Assembly (NCBI GenBank): GCA_964194535.1
Contig: CAXMMX010000247.1
Span: 1 to 32,283 of the forward strand
Source of the DNA: UBA2767 sp964194535
GTDB taxonomy: Bacteria; Pseudomonadota; Alphaproteobacteria; Rhizobiales; Methyloligellaceae
Direction: 5' to 3'
DNA length: 32,283 bases
The notes below the pieces were generated by a model, which searched no databases, was not told where the DNA came from, and saw nothing but the letters and a program-made list of their open reading frames with translations. Within the stretch, counting starts at the first letter, position 1. Each line of letters starts with the position of its first letter. The position numbers and the translations under genes are program-made. Shown here piece by piece: positions 7,780 to 19,668 of the stretch.

Positions 7780-9183
7780 CTACTGCATCAGCACGATAAA
7801 GTCAGAGCCCTTGGGTGTGGTTTCCCTGGAGATGCCGTCATTGGTTACGGCAAGCGATGACCCCGGCGTGAGCATTTCAGCGACGCGCGTGCGAATATCC
7901 TTCGGGATTTCGATGCGGCTCAATGCTTCTTCAGCTGTCGAGGCCTCAGGAGCGGTCTCGGGCAGCACGATGTCTTCGACGGGCTTTATCTTCTTTCTCG
8001 CCGATCGGCCATATGCCGCATTGCTGCCCGACCCCTTCTTGAGGGTCACGGCGAGCCAGCGGGTTTCGTCCGCGCCCGGCTCGAAATACATGGCGGTGAA
8101 TATATGCGACCCCAGCGGCGTCTCGCCGTCCCGGATTCTCACCGGCACGTCGAACACGGGGTTGAAATCCTGGCGCACATAGAGATGGCCGTTCATGGGC
8201 GCGTCCTTGCCGGCAATCTCATACAGCTTCCTGATGAGATCATCGGACATGAAACCGTTCGCCTGAAGCCCGTAGGTTGCCTGGAAGCGGCGGATTGCCT
8301 TGGCCGTATCTGGACCCATGTAACCGTCCACATCACCGGCCCCGAAAGAAAGCTCGTTCAGCAGCCTCTGCATGTCCTTGAACAGCTCCCTGCCCGTGCG
8401 CCGGGTTACGAGAACACGCACTGGCAAGGTAGAGACTTTCTGTTCCTCTATCTTGATGCCGCCGCGCTTCATCACCCACTGCTCTTCGACAAGATCGAAG
8501 TCTTTGGGGGCGCGTGGCGAGGGCTGGAACAGACTGTCATGGCTTATCTCGAACGGCGCCACGGCCTTTTCATTCGCCACGACCACATGCGCGCCCTTTT
8601 CGGTGAACTTGAAAAGCTGGCTGGCGAAGCTATGGGGAAGCCTGATGCAGCCATGCGACGCGGGGCGGTCCTTCGGTACGGAGTTAGACCCATGAAAAGC
8701 AATTCCCGACCAGGTGAGCCGCTGCATGTACGGCATTGGCGCGCCGCGATAGATATTCGAATAGTGATACCGGTTTTTCTGCAAAATGGAGAACACGCCG
8801 GACGGGGTGGAATAGTCACTTTTTCCCGAGGACAAGCGCGACGTCACCAAGGGCTTATCCCCCCTGTAGACGGTTAGCTTCTGCTCCGGCAGTGAGACGA
8901 TGACCTGAATCGGGTCTTTGAGTTCCTCTTTCGGGAACCATGCCGGCGTGGCGATCGGAGTATCGGGTTTCCTGCGCCGGCGCACGTAACGGCGGCGTTG
9001 CTTCCTGATGTGATAGGCAAGCTGATACTCGCCTGAATTTGCTGCCTGAGTGGCGCGCTGCGCGTCCGCAGGGGTGGAACCGGCGGCGGACAAAAGAATG
9101 ACAAGACCAAGCCCGGCTGACAAACAGGACACGCGCGCGACGATATGTGTTGCGACTTGTGTCCTGAAAAGCGTTTGCGGCAT
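7780..9183 (-). CDS. L,D-transpeptidase (YkuD) with peptidoglycan-binding domain
   Basis: Periplasmic cell-wall enzyme of about 467 aa that should form 3-3 cross-links in peptidoglycan or attach proteins to it. Signal-peptide-like residues (CLSAGLGLVILLSAAGSTPADA) are followed by a very basic Arg-rich linker and the YkuD catalytic domain (about residues 90-205). In that domain the active-site pattern is complete: AFHGSN near residue 164 and ASHGCIRL with Ser, His and Cys near 176-179. A peptidoglycan-binding type 1 repeat follows around residues 265-320 (DGYMGPDTAKAIRRFQ). The ATG at 9183 has GGGAGG six bases upstream, which decides the start against the ATG at 9189 and the GTG at 9216. About 120 C-terminal residues have no domain I can name. 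Confidence 0.92.
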   Translation of the reverse strand: MPQTLFRTQVATHIVARVSCLSAGLGLVILLSAAGSTPADAQRATQAANSGEYQLAYHIRKQRRRYVRRRRKPDTPIATPAWFPKEELKDPIQVIVSLPEQKLTVYRGDKPLVTSRLSSGKSDYSTPSGVFSILQKNRYHYSNIYRGAPMPYMQRLTWSGIAFHGSNSVPKDRPASHGCIRLPHSFASQLFKFTEKGAHVVVANEKAVAPFEISHDSLFQPSPRAPKDFDLVEEQWVMKRGGIKIEEQKVSTLPVRVLVTRRTGRELFKDMQRLLNELSFGAGDVDGYMGPDTAKAIRRFQATYGLQANGFMSDDLIRKLYEIAGKDAPMNGHLYVRQDFNPVFDVPVRIRDGETPLGSHIFTAMYFEPGADETRWLAVTLKKGSGSNAAYGRSARKKIKPVEDIVLPETAPEASTAEEALSRIEIPKDIRTRVAEMLTPGSSLAVTNDGISRETTPKGSDFIVLMQ

Positions 9184-9308
9184 GGTCATCCTCCCAATTC
9201 TCGTCACAGTGCTCACAACGTAAAATGTAGTGAAACGAGTATGGATATCAACTCACTCCTATTTGATCTGCAAGTGATTAAAATAATCAGAATTTCGCAC
9301 CTTTGAAA

Positions 9309-10265
9309 TCACCGCGCCCGCGGGTGCGCTTCATCGTAAACCTTAAGCAGGTGCGTCGTATCCACCTCGGTATAAATCTGCGTGGTGGATAGGCTGGAGT
9401 GTCCCAGCAGTTCCTGAATTTCGCGCAAGTCCGCCCCATTACCAAGCAAATGTGTGGCAAATGAATGGCGCAGCGCATGTGGCGTCGCGGTCTCCGGCAG
9501 GCTCAATGCACTGCGAAGTCGTTCCATGACAAGCTGGATGATGCGCGGGCTGAGGCGCTTGCCCTTCACGCCGACAAACAACGGGCCATCGGGGGACAGG
9601 GAGAACGGGCACAAATCCAGATAGCGCTGTATTGCCTTGCTAGCGAGTGGCAACACAGGAACGGCGCGCTCCTTGGAACCCTTGCCGGTAATCCTGAGTA
9701 CGTCGCGGCGCCCCAGGGGGGCTTCATTGAGGTTAAGCCCAAGGGCTTCGGAAATACGCAGGCCCGAGCCATAAAGCAGGGTCAGCACGGCGCTGTCTCG
9801 CGCCAGCACCCATTCAGGCGCGGCGGCATGCGCACCCGCGCTCGCGTCATCTGCTATCGATACAGCGGCATCGACACCCAGCGCTTTGGGCACCCCGTGA
9901 GAGAGCTTGGGCGTCCGGACAGCCGTAACCGCGTCGTTCTTCAAAATCCCCCGGCGATCGAGAAATCTGAAAAACATGCGCAGCGCCGACAAGCTGCGCG
10001 CCAGCGAGCGGCTGGACACACCCTCATTGCGGCGCGCGGCAAGAAAGGAGCGAAAGTCTCCAGGTTCGAGTTTTTTGAGAAGCTTCAAAGAAGCCGGACC
10101 GCCGTGGTGTAGGGCCAGGAACCCAAGAAAATATGTAAGGTCGCGGGTGTATGCTTCGCGGGTCTTTTCCGCCAGTTGCCGTTCGGTCGTGAGATATACC
10201 AGCCATTTGTCGTACGCGCGCAACAGATCAGCTTTTGCAATCAAGTCTGTATGGGCGCTCGCCAT
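9309..10265 (-). CDS. xerC: Tyrosine recombinase XerC
   Basis: Site-specific recombinase of about 318 aa that resolves chromosome dimers at dif together with XerD. An N-terminal SAM-like core-binding domain (about 10-105) precedes the catalytic domain. The tyrosine-recombinase residues are all visible: Arg170 in YGSGLRISEAL, Lys195 in TGKGSKER, His263 and Arg266 in HALRHSFATHLL, His289 in LLGHSSLSTTQIY and the nucleophile Tyr298. The length fits Xer proteins rather than phage integrases. The start at 10265 (MASAHTDLIA) is chosen because the open frame upstream overlaps the aldolase gene. XerC rather than XerD is assigned from the neighbourhood with priA and the overall sequence; this distinction is less certain than the family. 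Confidence 0.88.
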   Translation of the reverse strand: MASAHTDLIAKADLLRAYDKWLVYLTTERQLAEKTREAYTRDLTYFLGFLALHHGGPASLKLLKKLEPGDFRSFLAARRNEGVSSRSLARSLSALRMFFRFLDRRGILKNDAVTAVRTPKLSHGVPKALGVDAAVSIADDASAGAHAAAPEWVLARDSAVLTLLYGSGLRISEALGLNLNEAPLGRRDVLRITGKGSKERAVPVLPLASKAIQRYLDLCPFSLSPDGPLFVGVKGKRLSPRIIQLVMERLRSALSLPETATPHALRHSFATHLLGNGADLREIQELLGHSSLSTTQIYTEVDTTHLLKVYDEAHPRAR

Positions 10266-10308
10266 ACCCTTATTAGACCTCTCACACGTTAAGGAACCGG
10301 CTAGAGTT

Positions 10309-10965
10309 CTACATAATGGATTGGCCAGTCTTTTCCCAGTCCGCGAGGAACACCGCAAGTCCCTTGTCGGTCAGGGGATGCTGGCTCAACCCCCGCAACA
10401 CGTCCGGCGGCACGGTCACCACATCGGAACCGGCGAGCGCCGCCTGTTTCACATGATCGTCGCTGCGAATGGATGCCGCGAGGATCTGCGTATCAAGCGT
10501 ATCGTAATTGTCATAGATGGTGCGGATATCGCGGATCAATTGCATCCCGTCTTCACCGATATCATCAAGCCGGCCGATGAAGGGCGAAATGAAGGTGGCC
10601 CCGGCCTTGGCCGCGAGCAGCGCCTGATTGGCGGAAAAGCACAGCGTCACATTGACCATGGTGCCCGCCTGTGTGAGCGCCCGGCAGGCCTTCAGCCCAT
10701 CCCAGGTGAGCGGCACCTTGATGGCCACATTGCTGGCGATCTGCGCCAGCTTGCGCCCTTCCTCGACCATGGCGTCTGTTTCCGTCGCGGTCACTTCCGC
10801 GCTCACGGGACCATCAACGATGGAACAGATTTCCTTGACGACCTCGGTGAAGTCGCGGCCGGACTTGGCGACTAGTGACGGGTTGGTGGTAACGCCATCC
10901 ACCAGGCCGGTCTCGGCGAGATCGCGGATTTCATCCGTTTCGGCGGTATCAACAAAGAATTTCAT
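10309..10965 (-). CDS. fsa: Fructose-6-phosphate aldolase / TalC-type transaldolase
   Basis: Class I aldolase of 218 aa in the small transaldolase group. It starts MKFFVDTAETDEI and carries DGVTTNPSLV, the Schiff-base Lys in NVAIKVPLTWDG, and VTLCFSANQALLAAKAGATF followed by SPFIGRLDDIG. These are the hallmarks of TalC/Fsa proteins of about 215-220 aa. The family either splits fructose 6-phosphate into dihydroxyacetone and glyceraldehyde 3-phosphate or acts as transaldolase in the pentose phosphate pathway; sequence inspection alone does not decide which. It is transcribed divergently from priA, with a plausible promoter at 11004-11033, and is followed by xerC. Confidence 0.93.
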   Translation of the reverse strand: MKFFVDTAETDEIRDLAETGLVDGVTTNPSLVAKSGRDFTEVVKEICSIVDGPVSAEVTATETDAMVEEGRKLAQIASNVAIKVPLTWDGLKACRALTQAGTMVNVTLCFSANQALLAAKAGATFISPFIGRLDDIGEDGMQLIRDIRTIYDNYDTLDTQILAASIRSDDHVKQAALAGSDVVTVPPDVLRGLSQHPLTDKGLAVFLADWEKTGQSIM

Positions 10966-11003
10966 GGCTTCGGCTCAACTCCTGATGCGCTTAGAGGGTG
11001 TCC

Positions 11004-11033
11004 CTTATATCCAAAGGAGGCTTGACGCTACAA
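11004..11033 (-). promoter_or_regulatory. Putative sigma-70 promoter of the fsa gene
   Basis: On the minus strand TTGTAG and TATAAG are separated by 18 bases, about 40 bases upstream of the fsa start codon at 10965. The match is reasonable for a housekeeping promoter but the -35 box is imperfect, and no experimental signal can be seen here. Confidence 0.4.
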
Positions 11034-11068
11034 TAGGAGCCTGATTCTTCCGCTTCCCTTAACGCCGG

Positions 11069-13267
11069 ATGCAAGAAAGACACAGCTTGGCAATTGACGA
11101 AACCATACCCGTCCTGCTGCCGCTGGCGCTCGAGGCTCCATATGATTATCTCGCGCCGCCGGGTATGACACTTGCACCGGGTGACTTCGTGGCCGTGCCG
11201 CTTGGAACGCGCGAGCGCATCGGTGTCGTCTGGCAGGGCAATTTCACTGGCGGGCGCAAGAATGTCGACGCCGCCAGGTTGCGCACCGTGCTGGAGCGGC
11301 TTGAAATGCCGCCCCTGCCGCTTGCATCCCTCAAGCTCGTGGAATGGGTCGCGAATTACACCCTTAGCCCGCCCGGCATGGTGTTGCGCATGATGATGAG
11401 CGCGAAGGCGGCCTTCACACCGCCAAAGCCGCGCATGGGGCACCGGCTGACGGGCGCAGAACCCTCGCGCATGACTCCGGCGCGCGCACGGGTACTCGAG
11501 ATCGCGGCCAACGGCATGTTGTGGGCAAAACGCGATTTGATGGAGGCGGCCGGTGTCGGCGCCAGCGTGATCAATGGACTGGTGGACGCAGGCACGCTTT
11601 CGGTGGAACCCATGCCGCCGGCAAAACTGCCGTCACCGGACCCAGATTACGCAAAACCGGAACTCACGGACGATCAAGTCCGGGCGGCGAAAACGCTCGC
11701 TGAAAAAGTGGCCGGCGATACGTTCTCCGTCACGCTGCTGGACGGCGTAACGGGGTCCGGCAAGACGCTGGTGTATTTCGAGGCTGTCGCCGCGGCGCTC
11801 AAGGCGAATAAACAGGCGCTCATCCTGCTTCCCGAAATCGCCCTGACGCGCCAGTTCGTTCAGGCCTTCGAGGCGCGTTTCGGACATGCGCCGGTCGAGT
11901 GGCATTCCGACATAAGCCCTCGCCAGCGCGGCATCAACTGGCTGGCCGTGGCAAAAGGCGAGGCCCGGGTCGTCGTGGGGGCGCGTTCAGCGCTGTTTCT
12001 TCCCTTCCCGGAACTTGGTCTCATAGTCGTGGATGAGGAGCATGACGCCTCCTACAAGCAGGAGGAGCGCGTGAGCTACCACGCCCGCGATATCGCCGTG
12101 GTGCGCGGCTCCATCGGCAAACTCCCCGTCATCCTGTCATCCGCCACGCCGAGCGTGGAGAGCCACGTCAATGTTTGCCAGGACCGTTACGGACATGTCG
12201 CCCTGCCCCGGCGCTTTACCGGCGTGTCCCTGCCGGACATCAAGGCCATAGATCTGCGCAAATCTCCCCCTGAAAAGGGCATGTGGCTGTCGCCGGTTCT
12301 GGTTGGCGCGATCGAGGACACGTTGAAGGACAAGCAGCAGGCATTGCTGTTTCTCAACCGGCGCGGCTATGCGCCTCTAACGCTGTGCCGCGCCTGCGGT
12401 TATCGCTTCGAATGCCCGCAATGCGCCGCCTGGCTGGTGGAGCACCGGTTTCGCGGGCGCCTGCAATGTCACCATTGCGGTTTTACCTCAAAAGCGCCTG
12501 ACGAATGTCCAAATTGCGGTAAGGAAGCTACGCTCATTCCCTGCGGCCCGGGTGTCGAGCGCATCGCTGAAGAGGTGAAACAACGCTTCCCCGAGGCCCG
12601 CTCCGTAATTCTGTCCTCAGACCTCGCGCCCAATGTGAAGGCGCTGCGCGAGGTGCTTGATCAAATCGAGCGAGGCGGGGCCGACATCATCATCGGCACG
12701 CAACTGGTGGCCAAGGGACACCATTTCCCGCAGCTTGCGATGGTTGGCGTTGTCGATGGCGATCTGGGACTGGGTCAGGGCGACCCGCGGGCATCCGAGC
12801 GCACCTACCAGTTGCTCAGCCAGGTGACCGGACGCGCGGGCCGAGAGCGGATCACCGGTTCAGGCTATATCCAGACCCATATACCCGAGCACCCGGTTAT
12901 CAAGGCACTCGTCTCGGGCGACCGCGATGCGTTTCTGACGCAGGAAATCGCCGCGCGCGAAGGCGCGAGCTACCCGCCCTTCGGCCGCCTGGCGGCCCTC
13001 ATCGTCTCATCCTCCTCCATCCCCCAGGCAATGGACTATGCCCGCGCGCTTGCGCGCCATGCCCCAAAGGCAAGCAAAATCCTCGTGCTCGGCCCGGCCG
13101 AAGCGCCGTTGTCGGTCATTCGCGGGCGCTACCGGATGCGTTTGCTGGTCAAGGCCGACAAGCAAGCCGACATCCAGGGTTATTTGCGGCAATGGCTCGA
13201 CATGGCGCCACCGCCCAAAGGTAGCGTGCGTCTTGCCATCGATGTCGATCCGTATAATTTCATGTAG
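11069..13267 (+). CDS. priA: Primosomal protein N' (replication restart helicase PriA)
   Basis: Superfamily 2 DNA helicase of 732 aa that reloads the replisome at stalled forks. The N-terminal fork-binding domain occupies about the first 115 residues. The helicase shows Walker A GVTGSGKT (226-233), the DEEH box (322-325) and motif VI QVTGRAGRE. The zinc-binding insert has all eight expected cysteines, at about 440, 443, 449, 452, 467, 470, 480 and 483 (for example CRACGYRFECPQC). The length equals that of typical PriA. The start at 11069 (MQERHSLAID) is the first ATG with family sequence directly after it. Divergent from fsa and 53 bases upstream of the next gene. Confidence 0.97.
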   Translation: MQERHSLAIDETIPVLLPLALEAPYDYLAPPGMTLAPGDFVAVPLGTRERIGVVWQGNFTGGRKNVDAARLRTVLERLEMPPLPLASLKLVEWVANYTLSPPGMVLRMMMSAKAAFTPPKPRMGHRLTGAEPSRMTPARARVLEIAANGMLWAKRDLMEAAGVGASVINGLVDAGTLSVEPMPPAKLPSPDPDYAKPELTDDQVRAAKTLAEKVAGDTFSVTLLDGVTGSGKTLVYFEAVAAALKANKQALILLPEIALTRQFVQAFEARFGHAPVEWHSDISPRQRGINWLAVAKGEARVVVGARSALFLPFPELGLIVVDEEHDASYKQEERVSYHARDIAVVRGSIGKLPVILSSATPSVESHVNVCQDRYGHVALPRRFTGVSLPDIKAIDLRKSPPEKGMWLSPVLVGAIEDTLKDKQQALLFLNRRGYAPLTLCRACGYRFECPQCAAWLVEHRFRGRLQCHHCGFTSKAPDECPNCGKEATLIPCGPGVERIAEEVKQRFPEARSVILSSDLAPNVKALREVLDQIERGGADIIIGTQLVAKGHHFPQLAMVGVVDGDLGLGQGDPRASERTYQLLSQVTGRAGRERITGSGYIQTHIPEHPVIKALVSGDRDAFLTQEIAAREGASYPPFGRLAALIVSSSSIPQAMDYARALARHAPKASKILVLGPAEAPLSVIRGRYRMRLLVKADKQADIQGYLRQWLDMAPPPKGSVRLAIDVDPYNFM

Positions 13268-13320
13268 GCCATATTTTCATGTAGCTAAGACCCCCGAAAA
13301 CTGACAATGGAGGCGGCGCC

Positions 13321-13998
13321 ATGCCCTTTGAAATAGGCCTGCTACTTTTCCCCGACATCACGCAGCTCGACCTTACCGGGCCGTATGAAGTGTTCATCAA
13401 ATTTCCAGACGCCAAGGTCCGGCTCATTTGGAAATCGCTCGATCCGGTGACAGCCGGTGGCGGTATGCGGATACTGCCCGACACCAGCTTTACCGACTGT
13501 CCCCAGCTCGATCTTGTGTGCGTGCCTGGCGGCACTGGCATGAACCCGCTTCTGAACGATACTGAAACGCTGGACTTCATTCGCTCTCAGGCGTTGGAGG
13601 CCAGATATGTCACATCTGTGTGCACGGGGGCGCTCGTGCTGGGAGCCGCCGGGCTTCTTGAGGGAAAACGCGCTACGACCCACTGGATGTCACATGAGAT
13701 GCTCAGCGCTTTTGGTGCGATACCGGTCAATGAGCGCTATGTGATTGACGGCCATATCGTGACCGGAGGCGGCGTAACGGCGGGTATCGATTTTGCCCTG
13801 GCGATCGCCGCCGATCTCCATGGTGAAGAGGTTGCCCGCGCCATCCAGCTGGCTATTGAATATGACCCTGACCCGCCATTTGCATCCGGTTCTCCGGCCA
13901 ATGCCGGCCCGGCCCTTGTCGAGACCACGCGCAGCGCAGCCGCGGCGCGCCAGGAAGAGCGCATGGCGGCCGTAATGGCCGCAGCGGACAAACTTTAG
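13321..13998 (+). CDS. inhA: DJ-1/PfpI family protein, probable isocyanide hydratase
   Basis: Protein of 225 aa of the DJ-1/PfpI superfamily. It begins FEIGLLLFPDITQLDLTGPYE and carries the nucleophile elbow TSVCTGALVLGAAGLL. Cys101 and Asp17 fall at the same positions that I recall as catalytic in Pseudomonas cyclohexyl-isocyanide hydratase (InhA, 228 aa), and RATTHW is also characteristic. The likely reaction is hydration of isocyanides to N-formamides. Members of this family are often mislabelled as ThiJ/PfpI or as AraC-type regulators; no DNA-binding domain follows here, so it is an enzyme. A good ribosome binding site (GGAGGCGGCGCC) precedes the ATG. It sits between priA and the atp operon without an obvious pathway link. 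Confidence 0.83.
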   Translation: MPFEIGLLLFPDITQLDLTGPYEVFIKFPDAKVRLIWKSLDPVTAGGGMRILPDTSFTDCPQLDLVCVPGGTGMNPLLNDTETLDFIRSQALEARYVTSVCTGALVLGAAGLLEGKRATTHWMSHEMLSAFGAIPVNERYVIDGHIVTGGGVTAGIDFALAIAADLHGEEVARAIQLAIEYDPDPPFASGSPANAGPALVETTRSAAAARQEERMAAVMAAADKL

Positions 13999-14046
13999 AT
14001 ATCCTGCCCTCATGCGACAAAAAATCATGCAAAAACGTGGTTTGGC

Positions 14047-14075
14047 TTCTGTTGCCAGCCCGAAGGGCCTATGCT
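14047..14075 (+). promoter_or_regulatory. Possible promoter of the atp operon
   Basis: The 189-base gap between the isocyanide-hydratase-like gene and atpH holds TATGCT at 14070-14075, with TTCTGT 17 bases upstream. It is a weak match to sigma-70 boxes, offered only because the operon needs a promoter in this gap. Confidence 0.25.
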
Positions 14076-14187
14076 AGATCAAGCGCGGCTTTGGGGAGCT
14101 AACTTTGTTCCTCTTGGGGACGGCGCGAGACGTGTAGTTTCAGCGCCATGAACACGGGCTGAAATCCGGCAACGAAGAGCGTAACAG

Positions 14188-14747
14188 GTGGCAGGCGAAG
14201 ATCCCATCATTGCTGGCATGGCGGGCCGCTATGCCCTCGCTTTGTTCGAGCTTGCGCTGGAGTCCAAAAAGCTCAAGAAAGTCGAAGCGGATTTGAACTC
14301 CTTCGCCGCCCTGCTTAAAGGCAGCACCGATCTGCAGCGCCTTGTGCGCAGCCCCGTTTTCTCCGCCGGCGACCAGCAGAACGCGATCGCGGCAATTGCC
14401 AAAAAAGCGAAAATTTCGGACATCTCCGCCAATTTCCTCGAATTGATCGCGCAGAACCGGCGTCTTTTCGCCGTTGGCGACATGATCCGCGCCTTTCATG
14501 CCCTTGCCGCCAGGCATCGCGGCGAGGTCACGGCGCAAGTCACATCCGCCAACTCTCTTTCCACCGATCAAACCAAAGCGCTGAAAGCATCGCTCAAGGC
14601 GGCAATCCGGCAGGACGTTCAACTCACTTCACATGTCGATCCAGCGCTTCTGGGCGGGCTGATTGTCAAAGTCGGCTCCCGCATGATCGACACATCGCTC
14701 AAAACCAAACTCGATAATCTTCAATTCGCACTGAAAGAGGTCGGCTG

Positions 14748-14748
<1 letters not shown>
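14188..14748 (+). CDS. atpH: ATP synthase F1 subunit delta
   Basis: Peripheral-stalk subunit of 186 aa that links F1 to the F0 b subunits on the cytoplasmic face of the inner membrane. The typical N-terminal helix (IAGMAGRYALALFELALE) and the C-terminal VDPALLGGLIVKVGSRMIDTSL are present. Translation most likely starts at the GTG at 14188, since alphaproteobacterial AtpH proteins carry about ten residues before GRYA; ATG 14218 is the alternative. Its TGA overlaps the ATG of atpA by one base, so the two are translationally coupled. First gene of atpHAGDC. The F0 genes are not in the window, as is usual in alphaproteobacteria, where they form a separate cluster. Confidence 0.95.
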
Positions 14749-16280
<1,532 letters not shown>

Positions 16281-16307
16281 CGGAACGAACGGTCAGGATC
16301 AGGCGCC

Positions 16308-17195
16308 ATGCCTTCACTCAAGGACCTTCGCAACAGGATCGCCAGCGTCAAGGCGACCCAGAAGATCACCAAGGCCATGCAAATGGTTGCGGCGGCGAAG
16401 TTGCGCCGTGCACAGGAAGCAGCAGAAGCCGCAAGGCCTTACGCGGAGCGCATGGACAAGGTTCTCGCCAATCTCGGCGAGCGGGTAAACGCGAACGAAG
16501 GCGCCTCCCCGCTGCTTGTGGGCACCGGCTCCGACAAAGTGCATTTTCTGGTGGTGGCGACGGCCGAGCGCGGCCTGTGCGGCGGGTTCAACTCGAACAT
16601 CGCCCGGCTCGCGCGTGCCCATGCCAAAAAGCTGCTCGATCAGGGAAAATCCGTAAAAATCCTGTGCGTCGGGCGCAAGGGGCGTGATGCGCTCAGGCGC
16701 GATTTATCGTCCCACATCATCGACCTCATTGATATGAAGGCTGTGAAAAAGCTTGGATTTGAAGATGCGGACAAAATAGGCAAGCGGGTGCTGGAAATGC
16801 TCGGCAATGGCGAGTTCGACGTCTGCACCTTGTTCTTCTCGCATTTCAAATCGGTCCTGACGCAGGAGCCAACGGCGCTGCAATTGATCCCGGTGAACCT
16901 GCCTGAGGCCGAGGAAAGCGAAGCCGCGCAAGGAGCACAGGCGGCCTACGAGTATGAGCCGGACGAGGATGAGATTCTTGCCGATCTGCTGCCGCGCAAC
17001 GTCTCCACGCAAATCTATCGCGGACTGCTGGAGAATGCCGCTTCGGAGCAGGGCGCGCGCATGACCTCAATGGACAATGCGACCCGCAATGCGGGCGATA
17101 TGATCGACGATCTGACGCTGCTCTATAACCGCTCGCGTCAGGCGCAGATCACCAAGGAACTGATTGAAATCGTTTCGGGCGCGGAAGCGCTGTAA
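16308..17195 (+). CDS. atpG: ATP synthase F1 subunit gamma
   Basis: Central rotor shaft of 295 aa. It has the invariant start MPSLKDLRNRIASVKATQKI followed by TKAMQMVAAAKLRRAQ, then ERGLCGGFNSNIAR in the first third. The C-terminal coiled-coil helix ends with NRSRQAQITKELIEIVSGAEAL. The length and the AYEYEPDEDEIL stretch match rhizobial-type gamma subunits. It lies 27 bases after atpA and 31 before atpD. Confidence 0.98.
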   Translation: MPSLKDLRNRIASVKATQKITKAMQMVAAAKLRRAQEAAEAARPYAERMDKVLANLGERVNANEGASPLLVGTGSDKVHFLVVATAERGLCGGFNSNIARLARAHAKKLLDQGKSVKILCVGRKGRDALRRDLSSHIIDLIDMKAVKKLGFEDADKIGKRVLEMLGNGEFDVCTLFFSHFKSVLTQEPTALQLIPVNLPEAEESEAAQGAQAAYEYEPDEDEILADLLPRNVSTQIYRGLLENAASEQGARMTSMDNATRNAGDMIDDLTLLYNRSRQAQITKELIEIVSGAEAL

Positions 17196-17226
17196 AAGAG
17201 TTTTGACGACTTGAAGGGTTAAGACT

Positions 17227-18657
<1,431 letters not shown>

Positions 18658-18662
18658 CGCTC

Positions 18663-19070
18663 ATGGCAGACACTTTCACATTCGAGCTGGTTTCACCTGA
18701 GAAGCTTCTGATTTCTGAAGCCGTGGAGAGCGTGCTCGTGCCGGGCTCGGAAGGAGACTTCCAGGTGCTGGCCAATCATGCGCCGATGCTCTCCACGCTC
18801 CGGCCAGGTCTGCTGGATGTGGTTCTGCCCGGCGGCAAGGAACGGCGTATCTACGTGCGCGGCGGCTTTGCCGAAGCGGGTCCGGACAGCCTCACGGTAC
18901 TGGCGCAAACCGCCATCGATTCCGCCGATCTCAACAAGTCCGCCCTGGCGCAGGAAATCAAGGACGCGGAAGAAGACGTGAGCGACGCCAAGGATGACGC
19001 GGCGCGCGACAAGGCGCAAGGTCATCTCGACAGGCTCAAACTCGTTCGCGATACGCTCGGCCTGGGCTAA
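18663..19070 (+). CDS. atpC: ATP synthase F1 subunit epsilon
   Basis: Epsilon subunit of 135 aa, which couples gamma rotation to the c-ring and can inhibit ATP hydrolysis. The N-terminal beta-sandwich is recognisable from FELVSPEKLLISEAVESVLV, GSEGDFQVLANHAPMLSTLRPG and YVRGGFAEAGPDSLTVLAQ. The C-terminal two-helix part is present but rich in Asp, Glu and Lys. Last gene of the atp operon; no convincing terminator hairpin is visible in the 100 bases after it. Confidence 0.96.
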   Translation: MADTFTFELVSPEKLLISEAVESVLVPGSEGDFQVLANHAPMLSTLRPGLLDVVLPGGKERRIYVRGGFAEAGPDSLTVLAQTAIDSADLNKSALAQEIKDAEEDVSDAKDDAARDKAQGHLDRLKLVRDTLGLG

Positions 19071-19174
19071 ACGCCCCGCCCGCCAACGTCTTTTTCAGGT
19101 AAAGAAATTAACAACTCTTCTCAGCTATGCTGGCGTCCATAGCGGTGCGCCATTTGGTATTGTGAGTAAGCGTT

Positions 19175-19636
19175 GTGCAGGTTCTGACAAACACCCGCGA
19201 GAAACTTGTTCTTGAGGTTCGCTACACGTTTCTTGCCGGGCTTTCCTGGTTTTCCGCCGTGATGCTTGTCTACGGGATGGCCACCAAGTGGGCCGAACTT
19301 GATTTGCCAAGCAAGTGGGGCATGGGTGCGACATGTCTCGCATTCACCGCCGTTGCAATCTATTTTCTACGGCCTTCGATTTTTGAATTTGACCGGGCCG
19401 CCAATCATTTCCGCTGGACAAAACCCGGTCTGTTCAAATCGCACCATGGCGAGGCGCCGCTCGACCGGATCAAGCGCGTGCGTGTCGATACCAGTGACGC
19501 AGATAGCTCCAAGGGCTACCGGGTGCTGGTCGATACGCAAAGCGGGACGGTTCCCTTCCAGCACTGCTATTCTACCAGTGAAGCAAGCACACATCAGCAG
19601 ATTGTCGACCTGATCCGCAACTGGCTGGCGCGCTAG
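19175..19636 (+). CDS. Small membrane protein of unknown function
   Basis: Frame of 153 aa starting at a GTG at 19175 (MQVLTNTREKLVLEVRY). Two hydrophobic segments (about residues 17-36 and 48-66) suggest a membrane hairpin, followed by a soluble part of about 85 residues with alternating beta-strand character (FEFDRAANHFRWTKPG, RIKRVRVDTSDADSSKGYRV). This layout resembles small PH-like membrane proteins but I cannot assign a family. No strong ribosome binding site is visible, which makes the start uncertain. It lies about 100 bases after atpC on the same strand and runs to 19636, where a repeat fragment overlaps its stop codon. Confidence 0.68.
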   Translation: MQVLTNTREKLVLEVRYTFLAGLSWFSAVMLVYGMATKWAELDLPSKWGMGATCLAFTAVAIYFLRPSIFEFDRAANHFRWTKPGLFKSHHGEAPLDRIKRVRVDTSDADSSKGYRVLVDTQSGTVPFQHCYSTSEASTHQQIVDLIRNWLAR

Positions 19637-19668
19637 CGCGTTGAGTAAAGTATTCCAAACCACCCGCT
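19633..19668. repeat. Diverged half copy of the 130-bp palindromic element
   Basis: The stretch from CTAGCGCGTTGAGTAAAG through TATTCCAAACCACCCGCT aligns along its whole length with the reverse complement of 6901-6936, with only a few differences. It lies between two convergent genes: it supplies the stop codon of the small membrane protein and abuts the rppH stop codon. Only half of the palindrome is present. Confidence 0.7.

Noticed and set aside
8104..8877. 257-aa plus-strand frame opposite the L,D-transpeptidase
   Set aside because: It is antisense to a gene with complete catalytic motifs and shows no features of its own.
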